NCBI GenBank assembly: GCA_018060905.1
Contig: JAGOVD010000020.1
Span: 1-7,848, forward strand
Origin: Minisyncoccota bacterium
Lineage (GTDB): Bacteria > Patescibacteriota > Minisyncoccia > Phycocordibacterales > UBA9973
DNA: 7,848 bases
Reading direction: 5' to 3'
Below are positions 5,493 through 7,848 of this stretch, one piece after another (position 1 is the first letter of the stretch; every line of letters starts with the position of its first letter). Made by a program: the position numbers and the translations under genes. The notes beneath the pieces are model-generated. The model was not told the origin of the DNA. It did no database searches and saw nothing but the letters and a program-made list of their open reading frames with translations.

Positions 5493-7418
5493 TTATACAA
5501 AAGCGTAGTCGAGCATGCGTTTATTGAGATCTGCATTCGTTACTTTAAATCGTACGTTGTCGCCGATACGGTATTCTTTGCGTGTGCGCTTGCCGACGAT
5601 GGCGAGCTCTTTGTCATTGTATTCAAAATAGTCGTTGCCGATATCGCGCAATCGCACCATACCTTCACACTTGGTACCTTTTTCTTCGACAAAGAGTCCG
5701 TTTTGTGAGACACCGGTGACGACACCGTCAAAGATTTGTCCGATGCGTGTCGACATGTATTCAACCTGTTTGTATTTGATTGATGCTCGTTCTGCATCTG
5801 CTGCTTCTTTTTCGCGTTGAGATGAATGGAGGCAGACACGGTCATAGTATTCCCACAATTCTTTGGGGATGTGTTTGTTTGTGAGGTACTCGGTGAGGAG
5901 GCGGTGGACGACGGTGTCGGGGTAGCGACGAATCGGAGAAGTGAAGTGTGTGTAGAATTCAAAGGCGAGACCGTAGTGCCCGATGTTTTTGGTCGAGTAG
6001 ACCGCTTTTGCCATGGAACGGACAATCGCAGTCTGAATCGTTTCTTTTTCGGGTTTGCCTTCAAGAGATTGCACAAGCTCATTGAGCGCGCGTGCAGGGA
6101 TGATACCGTCATCATCGGTGCGCAGGGTGTGACCCATACGTTTCAAAAAGAGTTTGAGGTCGTCCATACGCTCAGGATCAGGCGCATCATGGATGCGGTA
6201 CACAAAGATACGTTCATTTTCCTTGTCACCCTTGGAAATGAATTCAGCAACCTTACGATTGGCGAGCAACATGAGTTCTTCAATCATGTGATGGGTCTGT
6301 CCACGCTCTTTTATGTACGCAGAGAGTGGGACGCCATTGGCATCGAGTTTGAACTTCACTTCTTGGGTATCGAGCATCATTGCGCCATTTTGGAAGCGTT
6401 CCTTTTCAAGGTGTTGGGCGATTGCGAGGGCGGATTCGAGCTCCTTGAGGAACGGACCATTTTTTGTATCGAGTACCTGTTGCGCATTTTCATACGTAAA
6501 GCGCTGGTGTGAATGAATGATCGTCTTGCCATACCATTCATCGATGACCTGCATCTTTGGATCGATCACAAACACTGCAGACATCGTGAGACGGTCAACG
6601 TCAGGGTTGAGTGAACAGAGATCGTTGGACAATGCTTCAGGAAGCATTGGGATCGTGCGATCGACGAGATAGACACTAGTTGCACGGCGGTATGCTTCGG
6701 TATCAAGTGCAGTGTTGGGCTGTACATAGTGGGACACATCGGCAATGTGGATACCAACCTCTATGTTGCCCCCGTCCAAAAACTGAACTGAGATAGCATC
6801 GTCGAAGTCTTTTGCATCTTCGGGGTCGATAGTAAACGTGGTGATCTGTCGGAAATCTCGGCGATTGTTTTTCTCGTCTTCACTGATGCCGTGTGCTTTG
6901 ATTGCTGCCGCTTCTGCATCCACTGCAGGAGGGTATTCGTTGTCGAATCCTTTTTCCAATGCGAGTGAGAGCATCTCGGCGTTGTTTTCAAATGGCTTAC
7001 CGAGCACTTTGACGACTTCACCAGTCGGAGTACCCATCGGGTCCGGCCAGTCAGTGATAGCACAAAATACTTTGTCTCCCTTTTTTGCTCCACCAAGGTT
7101 TCCTTCAGGGATACTGATGGGTGTGTACATGCGACCATCGTTGCTGACGATGCAGTGTGTACCTTGTTCAAAGGAGAGCGTGCCTGAGTACCCGACCTTT
7201 GCACGGCGGGTGATATCGATGACCTTGCCGGCTGGATTTTCTGCGGGAGGAAGCGCGGTGATTGCGACTTTGACGGTGTCGCCATGAAATGCACGGTTGA
7301 GTGCTTCACGGGGGACTTCGATCGTGATGCCGAGGTCGCGAATCTTCACATAGCCGATGCCTTTGGTTGAAATATTGATAGTACCTTCGAGTTCAGTACC
7401 GATTGAGACTTTTTCCAT
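5493..7418 (-). CDS. rnr: Ribonuclease R / RNase II family 3'-5' exoribonuclease
   Basis: 641-aa processive 3'-5' exoribonuclease that degrades RNA to short oligonucleotides. Two OB-fold cold-shock domains occupy roughly residues 7-65 and 75-140, followed by the RNB catalytic domain (about 185-515) and an S1 domain (about 560-640). The active site reads TIDPEDAKDFDDA (196-208). D198, D204, D206 and D207 have the same spacing as D272, D278, D280 and D281 of E. coli RNase R. Further RNB signatures are HHMIEELMLLAN (376-387) and HFTSPIRRYPD (491-501). It lacks the N-terminal helix-turn-helix region and the C-terminal lysine-rich tail of E. coli RNase R (813 aa), so it is a compact form; in domain makeup RNase II is also close, but the PEDAKDFDDA and FTSPIRRYPD forms favour RNase R. 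An in-frame TGA 24 nt upstream excludes earlier starts. It is the first gene of the operon, divergent from rpsP, with no Shine-Dalgarno sequence. Confidence 0.95.
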   Translation of the reverse strand: MEKVSIGTELEGTINISTKGIGYVKIRDLGITIEVPREALNRAFHGDTVKVAITALPPAENPAGKVIDITRRAKVGYSGTLSFEQGTHCIVSNDGRMYTPISIPEGNLGGAKKGDKVFCAITDWPDPMGTPTGEVVKVLGKPFENNAEMLSLALEKGFDNEYPPAVDAEAAAIKAHGISEDEKNNRRDFRQITTFTIDPEDAKDFDDAISVQFLDGGNIEVGIHIADVSHYVQPNTALDTEAYRRATSVYLVDRTIPMLPEALSNDLCSLNPDVDRLTMSAVFVIDPKMQVIDEWYGKTIIHSHQRFTYENAQQVLDTKNGPFLKELESALAIAQHLEKERFQNGAMMLDTQEVKFKLDANGVPLSAYIKERGQTHHMIEELMLLANRKVAEFISKGDKENERIFVYRIHDAPDPERMDDLKLFLKRMGHTLRTDDDGIIPARALNELVQSLEGKPEKETIQTAIVRSMAKAVYSTKNIGHYGLAFEFYTHFTSPIRRYPDTVVHRLLTEYLTNKHIPKELWEYYDRVCLHSSQREKEAADAERASIKYKQVEYMSTRIGQIFDGVVTGVSQNGLFVEEKGTKCEGMVRLRDIGNDYFEYNDKELAIVGKRTRKEYRIGDNVRFKVTNADLNKRMLDYAFV

Positions 7419-7424
7419 TGTGCC

Positions 7425-7453
7425 ACTGTACCATGTGCATCATATAATGTATA
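7425..7453 (-). promoter_or_regulatory. Candidate promoter of the rnr operon
   Basis: On the minus strand TACAGT (7430-7425, 4 of 6) is preceded by TGG, a TGn extension. At 17-bp spacing TATACA (7453-7448, 4 of 6 to TTGACA) is a plausible -35. The expected +1, seven bases after the -10, falls on the A of the rnr ATG, which would make the mRNA leaderless. A competing -10, TATGAT (7444-7439, 5 of 6), has no matching -35 and would give a leader of about 14 nt. Which one is used cannot be decided from sequence alone. Confidence 0.42.
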
Positions 7454-7459
7454 GAATTG

Positions 7460-7488
7460 TTGACTCTTCTCGTATTCTCTGATACTAT
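7460..7488 (+). promoter_or_regulatory. Promoter of rpsP
   Basis: The -35 hexamer TTGACT (7460-7465, 5 of 6), a 17-bp spacer and the -10 hexamer TACTAT (7483-7488, 5 of 6) form a strong housekeeping-sigma promoter. TGA at 7480-7482 directly before the -10 gives an extended -10. Only nine bases separate the -10 from the rpsP ATG, so transcription is expected to start at about 7495-7498, leaving a leader of 0-3 nt. Its -35 lies six bases from the proposed rnr -35 on the opposite strand. Confidence 0.78.
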
Positions 7489-7497
7489 CGTCGCTAC

Positions 7498-7803
7498 ATG
7501 TTAAAGATCAGACTACAACGTATCGGACGCAAAAACGCACCAGCTTTTCGCTTGGTATGTACTGACAGCAAAAATGCTGCCCAGAGCGGTAAATTCCTCG
7601 AGATTCTTGGCACGCACACGGTGAAAAATGACCATGTCTCATTTGAAAAGGACCGCATCACGCACTGGATCAAGATGGGTGCACAGGTTTCTCCAACAGC
7701 ACACAACATGCTCGTGAAGCAGGGCATTGTCGAAGGCAAGAAGAAAAATGTCCTCTCAAAGAAAGCTCCAACGGTCAAGCGAAAGGAACTCAAAAAGAAG
7801 TAA
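7498..7803 (+). CDS. rpsP: 30S ribosomal protein S16
   Basis: 101-aa S16 (bS16), a small-subunit protein that binds 16S rRNA early in 30S assembly. The start MLKIRLQRIGRKNAPAFRLV (1-20) matches the family pattern M-x-x-I-R-L-x-R-x-G-x-K-x-x-P-x-(Y/F)-R-(I/L)-V. It continues with SGKFLEILGTH (30-40), DRITHWIKMGAQVSPT (52-67) and a short helix ending in GIV (76-78). The core of about 78 residues is normal; residues 79-101 form a lysine-rich tail, as in many S16 proteins. It is transcribed away from the rnr operon from a strong promoter and ends in an immediate terminator, so it appears monocistronic here. In many bacteria rpsP is followed by rimM and trmD, but the terminator breaks that arrangement. 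No Shine-Dalgarno sequence precedes the ATG. Confidence 0.97.
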   Translation: MLKIRLQRIGRKNAPAFRLVCTDSKNAAQSGKFLEILGTHTVKNDHVSFEKDRITHWIKMGAQVSPTAHNMLVKQGIVEGKKKNVLSKKAPTVKRKELKKK

Positions 7804-7829
7804 AAAATCCCCTCTGGGGATTTTTTACT
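7799..7829 (+). terminator. Rho-independent terminator of rpsP, stop codon inside the stem
   Basis: A perfect 14-bp inverted repeat with a three-base TCT loop: left arm AGTAAAAAATCCCC (7799-7812), right arm GGGGATTTTTTACT (7816-7829). The four G-C pairs at the top of the stem followed by six T on the right arm form a classical intrinsic terminator. The run of A on the left means it can also work in the opposite direction for any gene converging from the right. The rpsP TAA (7801-7803) is part of the left arm. Confidence 0.92.
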
Positions 7830-7848
7830 GCTCATGATAGAGTATAGA

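Noticed and set aside
5826..6512. 228-codon open frame on the plus strand
   Set aside because: It is antisense to the RNB catalytic domain of RNase R, where the minus strand has conserved active-site motifs. The Phe/Glu/Val-rich translation matches no family I know.
7830..7848. TATAGA near the right edge as a -10 box for a next gene
   Set aside because: A single AT-rich hexamer at the edge, without a -35 or a visible gene, is not enough.
1..7848. Search for CRISPR repeats, insertion-sequence ends, tRNA-like cloverleafs, toxin-antitoxin pairs and retron or phage genes
   Set aside because: Almost all bases are accounted for by seven recognisable genes, and the small gaps hold only promoters and one terminator.

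Overview
The window looks like ordinary chromosomal DNA from a small-genome bacterium, most likely a member of the Patescibacteria (Candidate Phyla Radiation, Parcubacteria-like). The grounds are indirect: both RNase J and RNase R are present, a peptide-binding protein is membrane-anchored and has no transporter genes beside it, genes are packed 1-14 nt apart, almost no start has a Shine-Dalgarno sequence, and base composition is close to half GC. The lineage is an inference, not read from a marker such as 16S rRNA. Long frames of up to 641 codons are free of in-frame TGA, which argues against the UGA-glycine code of Gracilibacteria/SR1. All seven starts are ATG, and all six stops inside the window are TAA.

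Layout: about 7.4 kb is a minus-strand run of six genes, read from right to left: RNase R (7418-5493), a CapA-family metallophosphoesterase-like exported protein (5489-4485), SecG (4414-4196), a membrane-anchored SBP_bac_5 solute-binding protein (4181-2607), RNase J (2604-739) and an MFS-type transporter cut off by the window edge (737-1). Divergent from this run is rpsP for ribosomal protein S16 (7498-7803), which ends in a strong hairpin terminator (7799-7829). The 79-bp space between rnr and rpsP holds back-to-back promoters. A third promoter precedes secG in the only other sizeable gap, which is 70 bp.

The operon joins RNA turnover (RNase R 3'-5' exonuclease, RNase J 5'-3' exo/endonuclease) to the cell envelope (SecG of the translocon and three exported or membrane proteins). 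The rnr-secG link is also known in Firmicutes such as Bacillus subtilis.

I found no mobile element, CRISPR array, tRNA, rRNA, toxin-antitoxin pair or clear novel multi-gene system. The most notable signals are the initiation regions, which suggest leaderless or nearly leaderless mRNAs and stop-start coupling without Shine-Dalgarno sites, and a solute-binding protein that seems to lack a block of its C-terminal region.
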